Positions 1 to 9,259 of a DNA stretch of 64,000 bases are shown piece by piece. A program made the translations under genes and the position numbers. The stretch is from Lacinutrix sp. MedPE-SW (GTDB lineage: Bacteria > Bacteroidota > Bacteroidia > Flavobacteriales > Flavobacteriaceae). The stretch spans positions 1-64,000 of the forward strand of contig NZ_MPCX01000008.1 of assembly GCF_001874145.1 (NCBI RefSeq), in the 5' to 3' direction. Positions within the stretch are counted from its first letter, which is position 1. The number at the start of each line of letters is the position of its first letter. A model generated the notes under the pieces. It searched no databases and was not told the origin of the DNA. It saw only the letters and a list, made by a program, of their open reading frames with translations.

Positions 1-966
1 GTCTATACCAGCAGGACCTTGCGGTCCTTGTGGACCAGTTTCACCTTGAATACCTTGTTCGCCTTGCGGGCCTTGTGCGCCATCAACACCATCAGTTCCG
101 TCTGCACCAGCAGGACCTTGTGGTCCTTGTGGACCAGTTTCACCTTGAATACCTTGTTCGCCTTGCGGGCCTTGTGCGCCATCAACACCATTAGTTCCGT
201 CTGCACCAGCAGGACCTTGTGGTCCTTGTGGTCCAGTTTCACCTTGAATACCTTGTTCGCCTTGCGGACCTTGTACACCATCAACACCATCAGTTCCGTC
301 TGCACCAGCAGGACCTTGCGGACCAACAATACCTACTGTAGTAGATATGTTGTTTTCATTTGTGTATGTAACGGTACCATCTCCATTATCTTCTAGAGTT
401 GTTATTGTTTCCTGAATAGAAGTTTGTGTGCCATTTCCAGAAAGATGATTCGCTATAGGATTTCCATTTGTAACAATTTGGTTAACTTCTGAAGATAATG
501 ATGATAAATCTGTAATAATAGTTCCTCCTGCATCAGTTAATTCTAAATTTGTTCCATTTAATATAACCGAATGGTTAATTTCATTTGTTGGATCTGAATC
601 GGCATCGTTTAGAGTTATAATTGTATTATTACCAGATTCATCTGTATAAGTAACTGTGCCATCTTCATTATTAGTTATTGCTGTTACTGTTTCGTTTGCC
701 ATTACGTCTACACATAGACTATTCCATGAATCATTATTATACTGAAAGAGGCAATCTTCATCTGTATTATAAATTATTGCACCTTCAAGTGGAGTAATTG
801 CATCCATTTGTAACGTTGTAATTCTTGTTACAACTAAGGTTTTAGTGGTACTCTCAAGCTCTAGAACAGAGCTATTATTAATATTTTGTGGGTTTTCTCC
901 TATTTTTACTTGTGAAAATAGGGTTGAAGTAGTCAAAAAGACTAGCAATAGTAGGTAGTTTTTCAT
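1..966 (-). CDS. Collagen-like repeat surface protein, partial (C-terminus beyond left edge)
   Basis: The frame opens at ATG 966 and is still open at base 1, so 322 codons are visible and the C-terminus is missing. Residues 1-18 read as a signal peptide ending TLFSQ. A head follows with SVLELES and GAIIYNTD, a pattern common in exported Bacteroidota fibre-like proteins. Two short beta-rich elements ([12 protein letters not shown] and [10 protein letters not shown]) come next. From about residue 214 the protein is strict Gly-X-Y ([13 protein letters not shown]), built of 33-residue units. A structural, cell-surface or fibre role is inferred; no enzyme motif is seen. Its start lies 167 bp from the divergent tRNA-Gly, with a 20-bp direct repeat in between. 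Long open frames on either strand inside the repeat are shadows of its periodicity. Confidence 0.85.
   Translation of the reverse strand, partial: MKNYLLLLVFLTTSTLFSQVKIGENPQNINNSSVLELESTTKTLVVTRITTLQMDAITPLEGAIIYNTDEDCLFQYNNDSWNSLCVDVMANETVTAITNNEDGTVTYTDESGNNTIITLNDADSDPTNEINHSVILNGTNLELTDAGGTIITDLSSLSSEVNQIVTNGNPIANHLSGNGTQTSIQETITTLEDNGDGTVTYTNENNISTTVGIVGPQGPAGADGTDGVDGVQGPQGEQGIQGETGPQGPQGPAGADGTNGVDGAQGPQGEQGIQGETGPQGPQGPAGADGTDGVDGAQGPQGEQGIQGETGPQGPQGPAGID
8..320. repeat. Tandem 99-bp repeats coding for collagen-like units
   Basis: The segment beginning CCAGCAGGACCTTG recurs at 8, 107, 206 and 305, exactly 99 bp apart. This gives three full copies plus the start of a fourth, nearly identical at the DNA level. 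Each encodes 33 residues (eleven Gly-X-Y triplets). More copies may continue past the left edge. Such near-identity suggests recent unit duplication and copy-number instability. Confidence 0.92.
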
Positions 967-1037
967 GATGAAGCTTTTGTTCAAAAATAATATATGTGAC
1001 AAGATTTACGTAAAAAACGAGATTACGGGTTTGTTTT

Positions 1038-1077
1038 ATCGATAAAAAGCATAAAAAATCGACAAAAAGCATAAAAA
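1038..1077. repeat. 20-bp direct repeat, two tandem copies
   Basis: ATCGATAAAAAGCATAAAAA (1038-1057) is followed at once by the same 20 bases with one change (C at position 6) at 1058-1077. It lies about 75 bp upstream of the collagen-like gene start and upstream of the tRNA-Gly promoter. A regulator-binding role is possible but unproven. Confidence 0.7.
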
Positions 1078-1114
1078 AATATTAATAAATAGTAGCGTAA
1101 TTGAAGTTATTTAC

Positions 1115-1122
1115 TAAATTTG
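1115..1122 (+). promoter_or_regulatory. -7 box of the tRNA-Gly promoter
   Basis: TAAATTTG matches the Bacteroidota -7 consensus TAnnTTTG and lies 11 bases before the first tRNA base, the expected distance for a start point just upstream of the mature 5' end. No good -33 TTG is visible at the usual spacing. Confidence 0.55.
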
Positions 1123-1133
1123 CATCCGGAAAT

Positions 1134-1206
1134 GCGAGAGTAGCTCAGTTGGTAGAGCGTCAGCCTTCCAAGCTGAATGTCGCCAGTTCGAACCTGGTCT
1201 CTCGCT
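1134..1206 (+). tRNA. tRNA-Gly (anticodon TCC)
   Basis: A 73-nt cloverleaf: acceptor GCGAGAG pairs with CTCTCGC, discriminator T. The D-arm contains AGCTCAGTTGGTAGAGC, the anticodon loop is CTTCCAA (anticodon TCC) and the T-arm has GTTCGAACC. No CCA is encoded. It reads glycine GGA and related codons. Confidence 0.96.
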
Positions 1207-1212
1207 CAAAGA

Positions 1213-1246
1213 AAGCTTCATCTAACAGATGAAGCTTTTTTATTTT
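1213..1246 (+). terminator. Bidirectional terminator between tRNA-Gly and pepE
   Basis: An 11-bp perfect stem (AAGCTTCATCT at 1213-1223 with its complement at 1227-1237, loop AAC) is followed by a T-rich run. It lies just 3' of the tRNA and overlaps the pepE stop on the other strand, so it can serve both. Confidence 0.85.
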
Positions 1247-1947
1247 AGTTCATTTAGATAAGTATTTGTTTCAATTTCATAAGGTTCTGTGTCATATTCA
1301 AATACTCTTGCTTGATGTTCACCTTTTAATTGTATACTTTCTCCAGAGACTTTGATGTAACTTCCTTCTCGTAATCCTATTACAGGTTGCGTATTAAATT
1401 TATGAAATTCTTGAATACGTGTTTCGCGGGTTTCTCCCATATGTTTGCTACCTTCAATAGGATCTAAATAATGAGGGTTAATATTGAATGGTACAAAACT
1501 TAAAGTTTTAAAACTTGGTGGGTATACAATTGGCATATCATTAGTAGTACCCATAGATAGACCGCAAATATTACTACCTGCACTTGTGCCTAAATAGGGA
1601 GTACCGCTAGTTACAATTTCTTTTAAAATATTTATGCAGTCGTTTTTGTAGAGGTTATTAACTAAAACAAAAGTGTTTCCGCCTCCAACATAAATGCCTT
1701 TAGCTTCTTGTATCGCTTGTTTTGGGTTTTTAAAAGTATGTATTCCCTTTATAGTTTTATTGATTTTAGAAAATGCATCACTTATTTTGTTGGTATAATC
1801 ATCATGAGAAATTCCTCCAGGTCTTGCATAAGGAATAAATAAAATTTCAGAAACATCTTTAAACAAGTGTTCTATTTCATTTAATAAATACTCTAATGGC
1901 TTTCCGTTATAGAGTGTAGAAGTGCTTGCAATTATAATGTTTTTCAT
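1240..1947 (-). CDS. pepE: Peptidase E (alpha-aspartyl dipeptidase, family S51)
   Basis: A cytoplasmic serine peptidase that cleaves dipeptides with N-terminal aspartate. The 235 residues match the family length (~230). Visible motifs are GGGNTF (88-93), the nucleophile elbow GTSAGS with Ser122, Asp137 in TTNDMP and His159 in NPHYLDP; these line up with the Ser/Asp/His triad of enterobacterial PepE. There is no signal peptide. It is monocistronic, with the tRNA-Gly terminator at its 3' end. The start MKNIIIAS is the only sensible one. Confidence 0.92.
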   Translation of the reverse strand: MKNIIIASTSTLYNGKPLEYLLNEIEHLFKDVSEILFIPYARPGGISHDDYTNKISDAFSKINKTIKGIHTFKNPKQAIQEAKGIYVGGGNTFVLVNNLYKNDCINILKEIVTSGTPYLGTSAGSNICGLSMGTTNDMPIVYPPSFKTLSFVPFNINPHYLDPIEGSKHMGETRETRIQEFHKFNTQPVIGLREGSYIKVSGESIQLKGEHQARVFEYDTEPYEIETNTYLNELK

Positions 1948-2063
1948 TTTATAAATTTTAATCGTAAATTTATATAAACTAAGTTTTTAACAAAAATTTA
2001 AAAGCATTTTTAATTTTATTTAAGGATTGATAGACGTTATTTACATAACAAAACCAATTACGC

Positions 2064-2891
2064 ATGAAACAGACTTTACTTTTCTTTTTTCTTCTAGTTT
2101 CAATTTTAAACATGCAAGCTCAAAATACTAAGCGAGTTGAGGTTAATGGTCAAATTATTGTTGCTGTTGAGGACTTAGAGAATGTAACTGTTTTTAACGA
2201 ATCATCTAATAAAGGAGTAATTACAGACTCTTTGGGAAGATTTAAAGTTAAAGTTGCTTTAAATGATGAGATTCAAGTATCTGCAATTCAACTTAAACCA
2301 TTTAAAACATACATAACACAAAAAGTTTTAGATTCTAAAAAATTAACTATTTATTTAAATGAACAAATAAATACTTTAGATGAGGTTGTATTACTGCAGT
2401 ATGATTTAACAGGTATATTAGAAGGTGATATAGTTAATACAAAAGTTGTAAAACCAATACAAATGTTTGATTTAGGAGATGTTGAAAATCTTGAAGTTAC
2501 AGATGATCATCATTCAAAAGTTGATAATATTGCAATAGGAAATCAAAACGATCGTATAAGGTATCAAGCAGATGGTATGGCAATTTTAGGATTACTAGTA
2601 AATGCTATTTTTAAAACAAAAAATAAAAAAAATAAAAAACGAATAGATAGACAAAACCGAGTAGGTAAGCGGTTTAATACACCTGTTTCAAAACTGTCTA
2701 CTGTTTTTAAAAACGAATATTATACATCCAACTACAATATACCAGAAGATAAAGTTAATGCATTTATAATCTATCTGGAAAATTCTAATTTTAATTACTC
2801 ACTTTTAGAACCTACTAAAGAAATAGAACTTATAGATTATTTACATCTTAAGAGCAAAGAATTTTTAACAGCAACAAGTGGAAAAGAATAA
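2064..2891 (+). CDS. Exported CarboxypepD_reg-like domain protein
   Basis: 275 residues. Residues 1-20 form a signal peptide ending NMQAQ. Residues ~22-110 resemble the carboxypeptidase-regulatory-like beta-sandwich (VNGQIIVAVEDLENVTVFNE, DSLGRF, then EQINTLDEVVL), a fold often at the N-terminus of TonB receptors but here free-standing. The rest is charged and has no recognised domain. The next gene is a diverged paralogue overlapping its 3' end by 14 bp, so the pair is probably co-translated. Function unknown; periplasmic or outer-membrane location inferred. Confidence 0.75.
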   Translation: MKQTLLFFFLLVSILNMQAQNTKRVEVNGQIIVAVEDLENVTVFNESSNKGVITDSLGRFKVKVALNDEIQVSAIQLKPFKTYITQKVLDSKKLTIYLNEQINTLDEVVLLQYDLTGILEGDIVNTKVVKPIQMFDLGDVENLEVTDDHHSKVDNIAIGNQNDRIRYQADGMAILGLLVNAIFKTKNKKNKKRIDRQNRVGKRFNTPVSKLSTVFKNEYYTSNYNIPEDKVNAFIIYLENSNFNYSLLEPTKEIELIDYLHLKSKEFLTATSGKE

Positions 2892-3651
2892 ATTTTATAA
2901 ATATGCTTGTATAGCTGTTTTTCTATTATTAGGTGTTTTTTTAAACGCACAATCTGTAACATTATTCGGAAAAATTCAAGCCGAAGATAATCTTGAAAAT
3001 ATCCATGTAGCAAACATTAATAAAAACACATATACCACCACAAATGCTTTAGGGATTTTTAAAATTGAAGCTCAAAAAAACGATACTTTATCTGTAACTT
3101 CAATACAATATCAACCAGCAACAATTATTATAACTCAAACAAATATTAACGATAAAAGTATTCAAATTACATTAGCAGAGCAGATAAATGAATTACAAGA
3201 AGTAATAGTTGGAAATATATTAAGCGGTAATCTAGAGCAAGATATTAATAGCTCTAAAGCCAAACCAAAAATTAATTTTTATAACGTAGGTATTCCTGGT
3301 TACGAAGGGAAACCTAAAACACACAGCGAAATACAATTAAACGAGGCGACAACTGGTGGTTTTATACCTTTAAACCCAATTTTAAACGCTATCTCAGGAA
3401 GAACAAAAATGCTAAAAAAACGAATAGCCTTAGAGGCAAACACAGCTCTAATGTATAGTTTGAAATCTAGATTGTCTGAAGATTTTTTTAGCAATAATCC
3501 TTTAGAAGAAGACAAGAGAATGGACTTTTTTTATTTTTGTGCAGAAGATAAAGATTTCGAAAAACATTGCTCAAAAAGCGATTTAGAAGCACTCGCATTT
3601 ATGAAAAAAAAGTATATAAAATATAAAGAAAATTTGGCCTCAAAAGAATGA
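2878..3651 (+). CDS. Exported CarboxypepD_reg-like domain protein, paralogue of the preceding gene
   Basis: 257 residues from a GTG start at 2878, inside the end of the upstream gene. That start gives a good signal peptide (KYACIAVFLLLGVFLNAQ) and no later start keeps it. The layout repeats the neighbour: a beta-sandwich with EDNLENIHVANINKNT, NALGIFKI and EQINELQEVIV, then a charged C-terminal half. Translational coupling by the 14-bp overlap is likely. The pair precedes a DUF6702-type gene and an M1 peptidase. No enzymatic motif is seen; function unknown. Confidence 0.75.
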   Translation: MEKNKFYKYACIAVFLLLGVFLNAQSVTLFGKIQAEDNLENIHVANINKNTYTTTNALGIFKIEAQKNDTLSVTSIQYQPATIIITQTNINDKSIQITLAEQINELQEVIVGNILSGNLEQDINSSKAKPKINFYNVGIPGYEGKPKTHSEIQLNEATTGGFIPLNPILNAISGRTKMLKKRIALEANTALMYSLKSRLSEDFFSNNPLEEDKRMDFFYFCAEDKDFEKHCSKSDLEALAFMKKKYIKYKENLASKE

Positions 3652-3688
3652 AACCAATTTTTATGGAATACTTTTTGACTCCTTTCAC

Positions 3689-3696
3689 TATGTTTG
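3689..3696 (+). promoter_or_regulatory. -7 promoter box before the DUF6702-type gene
   Basis: TATGTTTG fits TAnnTTTG. It overlaps the more upstream in-frame ATG at 3694, so transcription would start near 3702 and translation at the second ATG (3715). The box therefore decides the start site of the next gene. Confidence 0.5.
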
Positions 3697-3714
3697 CAAA
3701 CGAAATTATATAAT

Positions 3715-4215
3715 ATGAAATTCTTAAAAATAATATTGGCCGTAGCCTTAATCTCATCATTGGCATTTACAGCAGTACATAAATACTATGTGAGTATCAC
3801 TAAAATAGAATATGTAAAAGAAAAAAAATCGGTTCAAATTATAACTCGAATTTTTATTGATGATTTTGAAAGACTTCTTCGCGAACGTTATGACGACACT
3901 ATTATTTTGGCATCAAATCAAGACGAAACACAAATAGATCGTTACATAGAAAAATATGTGTTATCTAGATTTAAAATTTCAATAAACGGAAAATTAGTTT
4001 CAGTACAATTTATAGGTAAAGAATATGATGAAGATGTTGTACAATGTTACTTAGAAGTTGAAAATATTGAAGCGATCAAATCTTTCGAAATTGAAAACAA
4101 AATACTTTTTGATGTTTTTAGTGACCAAAAAAATATAGTAAGAACTCATATTAATGGTAAACATAAATCTTTCATTTTAATTCCAGAAAAACATAAAGGA
4201 ATGTTAAACTTCTAA
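3715..4215 (+). CDS. DUF6702-like exported protein
   Basis: 166 residues from ATG 3715; an in-frame ATG at 3694 is rejected because a -7 promoter box overlaps it. The start MKFLKIILAVALISSLAFTAVHKYYVS is a signal peptide or anchor. The HKYYVSITKIEY, IITRIFIDDFERLLRERY and FIGKEYDEDVVQCYLE segments match what I recall of a flavobacterial family annotated DUF6702, usually next to an M1 peptidase, as here. No catalytic residues are evident. Function unknown. Confidence 0.75.
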   Translation: MKFLKIILAVALISSLAFTAVHKYYVSITKIEYVKEKKSVQIITRIFIDDFERLLRERYDDTIILASNQDETQIDRYIEKYVLSRFKISINGKLVSVQFIGKEYDEDVVQCYLEVENIEAIKSFEIENKILFDVFSDQKNIVRTHINGKHKSFILIPEKHKGMLNF

Positions 4216-4285
4216 TAAAATAGAATGTAAAATTCTTAAAAATTGTTAATTTCAGCCCTCAATATCCGAAAAAAACAATTTCTAA

Positions 4286-6595
4286 ATGAACAATCTAAAG
4301 TATTACGTGCTTTCAGCACTCTTTATTACAGTTGGTGTTTTTGCACAGCAAGATAAAGAAAAACAAGAGCCTGTTCAGGGCCACACAAACAACAACAAAT
4401 TTAAACAACTTTACGAGGAGTTTTCATCTCCAAACATGTATCGTGCAGCCTCTGGTGCTCCAGGTTCAGCTTATTATCAGCAACAAGCAGATTATAAAAT
4501 GGATTTAGAATTAGACGATGTTAATGCTCGTTTATCTGGTTTCGAAACAATTACATATACAAACAACTCTCCAGATGTACTTAATTATTTATGGGTACAG
4601 TTAGACCAAAACATGAGAGCAAGAGACTCTAAAACCCCACTTATTCAAGGTAGTGGTATTGCACCTGCTCAACAAGCATCAAGCTTTGCAGATGCTTACA
4701 TGACAGAAGGTTTTGATGGAGGTTTCAAAATAGAAGAAGTAAAAGACACTAACGGTAATGCATTACCACACATGATTAATCGTACAATGATGCGTGTAGA
4801 AATGCCAAAACCATTAGCTTCTGGAGATAAATTTTCTTTTTCAATAAAATGGTGGTACAACATTAACGATCACGTTAATGGTCGTGGCCGTTCTGGTTAC
4901 GAATACTTTAAAGAAGACGATAACAGAAACTATGTAATCGCTCAATTTTATCCAAGAATGGCAGTTTATAATGATGTTGAAGGTTGGCAAAACTCTCAGT
5001 TTTGGGGACGTGATGAATTTGCATTGCCTTTCGGAGATTTTGATGTAAATATTACAGTACCAGCAGATCACATACTTGATGGTACAGGTGTACTTACAAA
5101 TAGAAAAGAAGTATACTCAAAAGAAATGATGAAGCGTTTTGAAAAAGCTAAAAAATCTTTTGATGAACCTGTTGTAATTGTTACTCAAGCTGAAGCAGAA
5201 GCCGCAGAAAAAACAAAGTCTACTAAGAAAAAAACATGGAAATTAAGTGCGAAAAATGTACGTGATTTTGGTTTTGCAACTTCTAGACGTTATATATTAG
5301 ATATGATGGCTGTAGATATTAATGGCTCTACTAAAATGGCGGTATCTATGTACCCTAAAGAAGGAAACCCATTATGGGAACAATGGTCTACAAAAGCAGT
5401 TGCTAGTACATTAAAGTCTTATTCTCGTATGACTTTCGATTACCCTTATCACAAAGCCATTTCTGTACATGCAAAGCAACAAGGTATGGAATACCCAATG
5501 ATTTGCTGGAACTATGGACGTCCAGATAAAGATGGAAATTATAGTGACCGTACTAAATTTGGTATGATGTCTGTAATTATTCACGAAGTGGGACACAACT
5601 TTTTCCCAATGATTGTAAATAGTGATGAGCGTCAATGGACATGGATGGATGAAGGTTTAAATACTTTTGTACAATATGTAGCAGAGCAAGATTTTGGAAA
5701 ATGGTATCCAGATGCGTTATCAGAAGGTCAAACAGCATATCCTTCACGTCGTGGACCAGCAAAAAATATTACACGTTACATGGGTGGCGATCAAAACTTT
5801 ATTGCACCAATAATGACAAAAGGATTAAATACATACCAATTTGGTAACAATGCATATGGTAAACCAGGTACAGCCTTAAATATTTTAAGAGAAACGGTAA
5901 TGGGACCAGAACTATTTGATTATGCATTTAGAGAATACTCTCAACGTTGGATGTTTAAACACCCAACGCCAGAAGATTTTTTCCGCACAATGGAAGATGC
6001 ATCTGCATTTGATTTAGATTGGTTTTGGAGAGGTTGGTTTTATACAACAGACTTCGTTGATATAGGAGTAAAAGATGTAAAAAAGTTTTACGTATCAAAA
6101 GAACCTACACAGCAAGTTAAAGATATGGCTAAATCTCGTGGTATGAAATTAAGCGATTTACCACCATTAGTATTTATGGTTGAAGAAGGTAGTGAAGATT
6201 ATAAAGCTGAAATGAAAACCGGTAAATTATTAGACAATGCACCATCTTTAAAAGAGTATGTAATGGATAACTTTACTGCAGCAGAAAGAGCAAAAATGAA
6301 AGAACCAAAATTCTTTTACAATGTAACTTTTGAAAAACCAGGTGGTTTAGTAATGCCAATTATTGTAGAGTATACTTATTCAGATGGTACATCTAAAACT
6401 GAAACTTATCCTGCACAAATCTGGAGATTAAACGATAAAGAAGCTACAAAAGCAATAGCTTCAGATAAAGAAATTGTAAAAATCACAGTAGACCCAAATT
6501 TAGAAACAGCAGATGTTGATACTTCTAATAACTCTTGGCCAAGAGAAGTAAAAGAAGGAGAATTTGATAAATTTAAGAATAAAACAAAAAATTAA
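4286..6595 (+). CDS. M1-family zinc metallopeptidase (aminopeptidase-like), exported
   Basis: 769 residues with a signal peptide (MNNLKYYVLSALFITVGVFAQQ). The zinc site HEVGHN (His433, His437) followed after 18 residues by Glu456 in WMDEGLNTF is the HExxH-x18-E signature of family M1. The first ~300 residues would be the N-terminal beta-saddle and the middle is the thermolysin-like domain. A Lys-rich insertion (KTKSTKKKTWK) precedes it. The GAMEN exopeptidase motif is not obvious (GMEYPM lies in its place), so strict aminopeptidase activity is inferred. Probably periplasmic peptide degradation. A terminator follows. Confidence 0.88.
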   Translation: MNNLKYYVLSALFITVGVFAQQDKEKQEPVQGHTNNNKFKQLYEEFSSPNMYRAASGAPGSAYYQQQADYKMDLELDDVNARLSGFETITYTNNSPDVLNYLWVQLDQNMRARDSKTPLIQGSGIAPAQQASSFADAYMTEGFDGGFKIEEVKDTNGNALPHMINRTMMRVEMPKPLASGDKFSFSIKWWYNINDHVNGRGRSGYEYFKEDDNRNYVIAQFYPRMAVYNDVEGWQNSQFWGRDEFALPFGDFDVNITVPADHILDGTGVLTNRKEVYSKEMMKRFEKAKKSFDEPVVIVTQAEAEAAEKTKSTKKKTWKLSAKNVRDFGFATSRRYILDMMAVDINGSTKMAVSMYPKEGNPLWEQWSTKAVASTLKSYSRMTFDYPYHKAISVHAKQQGMEYPMICWNYGRPDKDGNYSDRTKFGMMSVIIHEVGHNFFPMIVNSDERQWTWMDEGLNTFVQYVAEQDFGKWYPDALSEGQTAYPSRRGPAKNITRYMGGDQNFIAPIMTKGLNTYQFGNNAYGKPGTALNILRETVMGPELFDYAFREYSQRWMFKHPTPEDFFRTMEDASAFDLDWFWRGWFYTTDFVDIGVKDVKKFYVSKEPTQQVKDMAKSRGMKLSDLPPLVFMVEEGSEDYKAEMKTGKLLDNAPSLKEYVMDNFTAAERAKMKEPKFFYNVTFEKPGGLVMPIIVEYTYSDGTSKTETYPAQIWRLNDKEATKAIASDKEIVKITVDPNLETADVDTSNNSWPREVKEGEFDKFKNKTKN

Positions 6596-6621
6596 TATTT
6601 AATTTTTTAATAATAAAAAAC

Positions 6622-6652
6622 AGTCTGTTCGTAATGAACAGGCTTTTTTTTT
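6622..6652 (+). terminator. Terminator after the M1 peptidase
   Basis: A 9-bp stem (AGTCTGTTC with GAACAGGCT, one G-U pair, loop GTAAT) is followed by a run of nine T. It separates the M1 peptidase from hppA. Confidence 0.88.
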
Positions 6653-6750
6653 ATTAAATTCTTAAAAATTTGGCACAATTAAAACATTTTTTTCTTTTAT
6701 GCTATTTTCTTACATTAGCTTTCATTAAAAACTAATCAAACTAAAATAAT

Positions 6751-9171
6751 ATGGATTCAATTATGATTTATTTGCCAATAGCATTGGCTGTACTAGGCTT
6801 AATTTACATGTTTGTTAAGCAAAAATGGGTGATGAAGCAAGATGCAGGAGATGGAAAAATGAAAGAAATTTCAGACCACATCTACGAAGGTGCTTTAGCC
6901 TTTTTAAGTGCAGAATATAAATTGTTAACTGGATTTGTAGTAATTGTGAGTTTACTCTTAGCTATTGTTGCATTTATTGTACCAACAACACATTGGTTAA
7001 TTGTTGTCGCTTTTATCTTTGGTGCTATATTTTCAGCTTTTGCCGGTAATATAGGTATGAAAATAGCAACAAAAACAAATGTAAGAACAACTCAGGCAGC
7101 AAGAACAAGTTTACCCAAAGCATTAAACATATCTTTTGGAGGAGGAACAGTAATGGGACTTGGTGTTGCAGGTTTAGCAGTATTAGGTTTAACAGCATTT
7201 TTTATATTTTTCTTTCACTTTTTTATGGGTGGTGTTTGGACTAATACCATGGATATGACTATTGTTCTAGAAACCCTAGCAGGTTTCTCTTTAGGAGCAG
7301 AATCTATTGCCTTGTTTGCACGTGTTGGTGGTGGTATTTATACTAAAGCAGCAGATGTTGGTGCAGATTTAGTAGGTAAAGTAGAAGCAGGAATTCCAGA
7401 AGATGACCCAAGAAATCCAGCAACTATTGCAGATAATGTAGGTGATAATGTAGGTGATGTTGCAGGAATGGGAGCAGATTTATTTGGCTCTTACGTAGCA
7501 ACGGTTCTTGCAGCTATGGTACTTGGTAACTATGTAATTAAAGATATGGGAGGAAATATTGGTGATGCCTTTGGAGGAATTGGTCCAATTTTATTACCTA
7601 TGGCAATTGCAGGTGTGGGAATTATTATATCTATAATAGGTACTTTACTAGTTAAAATTAGTAATAATGATGCAAAAGAAGCTCAAGTAATGGGCGCTTT
7701 AAATAAAGGGAATTGGACATCTATAATTCTAGTAGCATTAGCATGTTTTGGCCTTTGTAAATATATGTTGCCAGAAACAATGACAATGGCGTTTTTTGGT
7801 GAAGGAAAAATAGAAATATCATCTATGCGTGTATTTTATGCCACTTTAGTTGGTTTGGTAGTAGGAGCTGTAATTTCTTCGGTTACAGAATACTATACAG
7901 GATTAGGAAAAAAACCAATTTTAAAAATAGTACAGCAATCTTCAACAGGAGCAGGAACAAATATAATTGCAGGTCTAGCAACAGGAATGATTTCTACATT
8001 TCCATCGGTTATTTTATTTGCAGGTGCAATTTGGGCTTCTTATGCATTCGCAGGATTTTACGGTGTTGCTTTAGCAGCTTCTGCAATGATGGCTACAACA
8101 GCTATGCAATTAGCTATCGATGCTTTTGGGCCAATATCAGATAATGCAGGTGGTATTGCCGAAATGAGTGAGCAAGAACCAATAGTTAGAGAACGTACAG
8201 ATATTTTAGATTCTGTTGGGAATACTACAGCTGCAACAGGAAAAGGATTTGCTATTGCTTCGGCAGCATTAACATCATTGGCTTTATTTGCTGCTTACGT
8301 AACATTTACAGGTATAGATGGAATAAATATTTTTAAAGCACCTGTATTAGCTATGCTATTTGTAGGTGGTATGGTACCAGTAGTGTTTTCTGCATTAGCA
8401 ATGAATGCAGTAGGAAAAGCAGCAATGGAAATGGTTCAAGAAGTACGTCGTCAATTTCGAGACATTCCAGGAATAATGGAAGGAACAGGAAAACCAGAAT
8501 ACGATAAATGTGTTGCGATTTCAACAAAAGCATCTTTAAAAGAAATGATGTTACCAGGTTTATTAACCATAGGTTTTCCATTAGTAATTGCTTTTTTACC
8601 AATGTTATTTGGTATGGAGCATAAAGCTATTGCCGAGATGCTTGGTGGTTATATGGCTGGAGTAACAGTTTCTGGAGTACTTTGGGCAATCTTTCAAAAC
8701 AATGCTGGTGGTGCTTGGGATAATGCTAAAAAGTCGTTTGAAGCTGGAGTAGAAATTAATGGAGAAATGACTTATAAAGGATCAGAAGCTCATAAAGCTG
8801 CCGTAACTGGAGATACTGTTGGAGATCCTTTTAAAGATACTTCTGGACCATCAATGAATATTTTAATAAAATTAACTTGCCTTATAGGTTTAGTGGTAGC
8901 TCCAATTTTAGGTGGTCATACAGAAGAAGGTTATGCCGCAGTTACTAAAGAAATTTCAGTAGAAAATAATATTACTATTAATAACGATAATGCTGAAGCA
9001 ACAATTACCTATACTGCTATTGTAAATGGAGAAGAAGTAACAAAAAAAGAAACTTTTACAGGTACAAAAGCTCAAGTAGAATCAAAATTAAAAGCATTTG
9101 AAGCAGCCAATGATATTGCTAGAGATGAGAATATTAAAACTATCGAAAAAATAGAAATTAATAAAAGCTAA
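6751..9171 (+). CDS. hppA: Membrane-bound cation-pumping pyrophosphatase
   Basis: 806-residue polytopic membrane protein that couples PPi hydrolysis to Na+ and/or H+ export. The PPi/Mg site [19 protein letters not shown] (about 202-220) and [17 protein letters not shown] are intact. [10 protein letters not shown] (490-499) has Ala and Gly where K+-independent enzymes carry Lys and Thr, so it should be K+-dependent and, by family knowledge, possibly Na+-pumping. After the last membrane segment (~residue 725) there is an unusual ~80-residue hydrophilic tail ([20 protein letters not shown]...). Monocistronic, flanked by terminators. Confidence 0.95.
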   Translation: MDSIMIYLPIALAVLGLIYMFVKQKWVMKQDAGDGKMKEISDHIYEGALAFLSAEYKLLTGFVVIVSLLLAIVAFIVPTTHWLIVVAFIFGAIFSAFAGNIGMKIATKTNVRTTQAARTSLPKALNISFGGGTVMGLGVAGLAVLGLTAFFIFFFHFFMGGVWTNTMDMTIVLETLAGFSLGAESIALFARVGGGIYTKAADVGADLVGKVEAGIPEDDPRNPATIADNVGDNVGDVAGMGADLFGSYVATVLAAMVLGNYVIKDMGGNIGDAFGGIGPILLPMAIAGVGIIISIIGTLLVKISNNDAKEAQVMGALNKGNWTSIILVALACFGLCKYMLPETMTMAFFGEGKIEISSMRVFYATLVGLVVGAVISSVTEYYTGLGKKPILKIVQQSSTGAGTNIIAGLATGMISTFPSVILFAGAIWASYAFAGFYGVALAASAMMATTAMQLAIDAFGPISDNAGGIAEMSEQEPIVRERTDILDSVGNTTAATGKGFAIASAALTSLALFAAYVTFTGIDGINIFKAPVLAMLFVGGMVPVVFSALAMNAVGKAAMEMVQEVRRQFRDIPGIMEGTGKPEYDKCVAISTKASLKEMMLPGLLTIGFPLVIAFLPMLFGMEHKAIAEMLGGYMAGVTVSGVLWAIFQNNAGGAWDNAKKSFEAGVEINGEMTYKGSEAHKAAVTGDTVGDPFKDTSGPSMNILIKLTCLIGLVVAPILGGHTEEGYAAVTKEISVENNITINNDNAEATITYTAIVNGEEVTKKETFTGTKAQVESKLKAFEAANDIARDENIKTIEKIEINKS

Positions 9172-9194
9172 AGTCTATTTATATTTTATTTAAG

Positions 9195-9226
9195 AAACCT
9201 GCTAATTTAATTAGCAGGTTTTTTTG
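9195..9226 (+). terminator. Terminator after hppA
   Basis: An 11-bp perfect stem (AACCTGCTAAT at 9196-9206, its complement at 9210-9220, loop TTA) is followed by a T run. Confidence 0.9.
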
Positions 9227-9259
9227 TTATTTTACAGTTGTTAACACGACAAATTTTTC

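Noticed and set aside
19-396. Long plus-strand frame opposite the collagen-like gene
   Set aside because: It exists only because the 99-bp repeats are open in several frames; the minus-strand frame has a signal peptide, a head domain and strict Gly-X-Y.
878-1072. 64-residue minus-strand frame over the collagen-like gene start
   Set aside because: Different frame from the ATG at 966, which gives a clear signal peptide; it has no family features.
3694-3714. Upstream ATG for the DUF6702-type gene
   Set aside because: It lies in the TATGTTTG promoter box and adds residues that break the signal peptide; ATG 3715 fits better.
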